6,099 nucleotides of DNA, taken from the NCBI GenBank assembly GCA_011322575.1, contig DRMK01000055.1:1-6099 (forward strand). The letters run 5' to 3'. The position numbers and the translations under genes were made by a program. Below the pieces are notes generated by a model, which did not search any database, was not told where the DNA came from, and saw nothing but the letters and a program-made list of their open reading frames with translations. This DNA comes from Gammaproteobacteria bacterium. Lineage in GTDB: Bacteria; Pseudomonadota; Gammaproteobacteria; Thiohalospirales; Thiohalospiraceae. Positions 5,436-6,099 of the stretch are shown here, in pieces. The first letter of the stretch is position 1; every line of letters begins with the position of its first letter.

Positions 5436-6099
5436 ATGAAGAGTACATACAAGACAAACCTTATAACCCCGTCCCCGGGGAGCGATGCTGCAGGGTTGCG
5501 GGAACCGGCTTTTCACCTGTCCGGCTGTCGATCGCTGCGGATAGATACCGAGGAATGGGGTGACCGTGCCACCGGCTATCTGGCCCGCAGTGTGGCCAGA
5601 ACCCCCACCAACCTGATCGCCCAGGTGCAGCGCATCAACAGCTGCCTGGCGCAGCGGGACAGCGAGGGGGCCTATGGCGCGCTGCTGGATCTGTTCATCG
5701 CGTTGGGCGAGAAAGGACTTTTGCTACGACGCCGCATGCTCGTCCAGGCCAGACCCTTGCTCGGGGAGGAGCGCTCCCGGGCGCTGGCGCAACATCTTGA
5801 GAAGGGACTGCTGGCGACCGATCCCATGCCGCCATCCAGCCACTCCATGTTGAGCAAGGGCCTGACCGGCACACGTCAACTCGTAATGCGAGTGGACAAC
5901 GACAATGATGTCCGAGAGCGCGATCCTCTGGATGACGCAATCGGATATCTGGAGTACAGTCAGATCGACAAGGCACAGGCCATACTCGAACGTGCGTTAC
6001 TCGAGGATCCGTCGCGCACGGATCTGCACAGTAACCTGCTGGCAATCTATCGCGCTTCGGGAGACTCTGCATCATTCGCCAGAATGCGCAGCAAACTCG
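5436..6099 (+). CDS. Unrecognised protein with a FimV-like TPR segment (3' end outside the window)
   Basis: The frame opens after TAA at 5427-5429 and stays open to the end of the window, giving 221 complete codons. ATG 5436 is the first start codon; ribosome binding sequence is poor, so a later start is possible. I do not recognise the family with certainty. Residues 1-40 are Pro/Ser-rich and look disordered, with no signal peptide. Residues about 42-125 read as helical, with a patterned block SVARTPTNLIAQVQRI (52-67), ALLDLFIALGEKG (82-94) and LRRRMLVQARPLL (97-109). Residues 163-220 begin DPLDDAIGYLEYSQIDKAQA and continue through LHSNLLAIYRASGDSASFARM. That pattern (acidic-Pro start, YLEYxQIDKAxxxLExAL, then LLxIYxxxGDxxxF) resembles tetratricopeptide units of FimV-type proteins, which bind partners in polar or type IV pilus assemblies. 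The FimV link is inference from pattern. Codon use looks like that of the neighbouring genes, except at the N-terminus, which is less GC-rich. Confidence 0.8.
   Translation, partial: MKSTYKTNLITPSPGSDAAGLREPAFHLSGCRSLRIDTEEWGDRATGYLARSVARTPTNLIAQVQRINSCLAQRDSEGAYGALLDLFIALGEKGLLLRRRMLVQARPLLGEERSRALAQHLEKGLLATDPMPPSSHSMLSKGLTGTRQLVMRVDNDNDVRERDPLDDAIGYLEYSQIDKAQAILERALLEDPSRTDLHSNLLAIYRASGDSASFARMRSKL

Noticed and set aside
5309..5563. Plus-strand open frame of 84 codons beginning at TTG
   Set aside because: It overlaps the start of the better frame at 5436, uses a TTG that is itself the -35 box candidate, and shows no family-like pattern.

Overview
The window is a GC-rich chromosomal segment of housekeeping and stress genes. 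It most likely comes from a gammaproteobacterium. The proteins read as close relatives of E. coli and Pseudomonas families (Ppk1, Ppx, zinc-type L31, YbgI/Nif3-like, DegS/AlgW), and ppk and ppx lie adjacent and convergent, as in Pseudomonas aeruginosa. A placement near the sulfur-oxidising Chromatiales is only a guess from general sequence style.

Layout: (1) bases 1-659, the 3' part of ppk1 on the plus strand. (2) 759-1033, a non-coding element of about 275 bp with long imperfect inverted-repeat arms and a degenerate 8-bp flanking duplication; it lies in the ppk/ppx junction and ends 2 bases from the ppx stop codon. (3) 1036-2544, complete ppx on the minus strand. (4) 2693-3054, a compact rpmE unit on the minus strand with a near-consensus promoter, a leader hairpin, the 67-residue L31 gene and an intrinsic terminator. 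(5) 3038-3790, a Nif3-like metal protein on the minus strand, divergent from (6) 3834-4964, a DegS/AlgW-type periplasmic protease on the plus strand. (7) 4965-5435, a visibly more AT-rich stretch without a credible gene; it holds a hairpin directly after the protease stop, a cluster of nested inverted repeats, and a good sigma-70 promoter candidate. (8) 5436-6099, the 5' part of an unrecognised gene with a FimV-like tetratricopeptide-type segment, running off the window.

How they work together: Ppk1 makes polyphosphate from ATP and Ppx degrades it, so the left half is a polyphosphate turnover locus. The DegS/AlgW protease normally starts the cascade that releases the envelope-stress sigma factor; its anti-sigma substrate is not in the window. 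L31 is ribosomal and the Nif3-like protein has no settled role. I see no complete new defence or metabolic system. The items most worth checking are the MITE-like insertion at the ppk/ppx junction, the structured block at 5156-5292, and the unrecognised gene at the right end.
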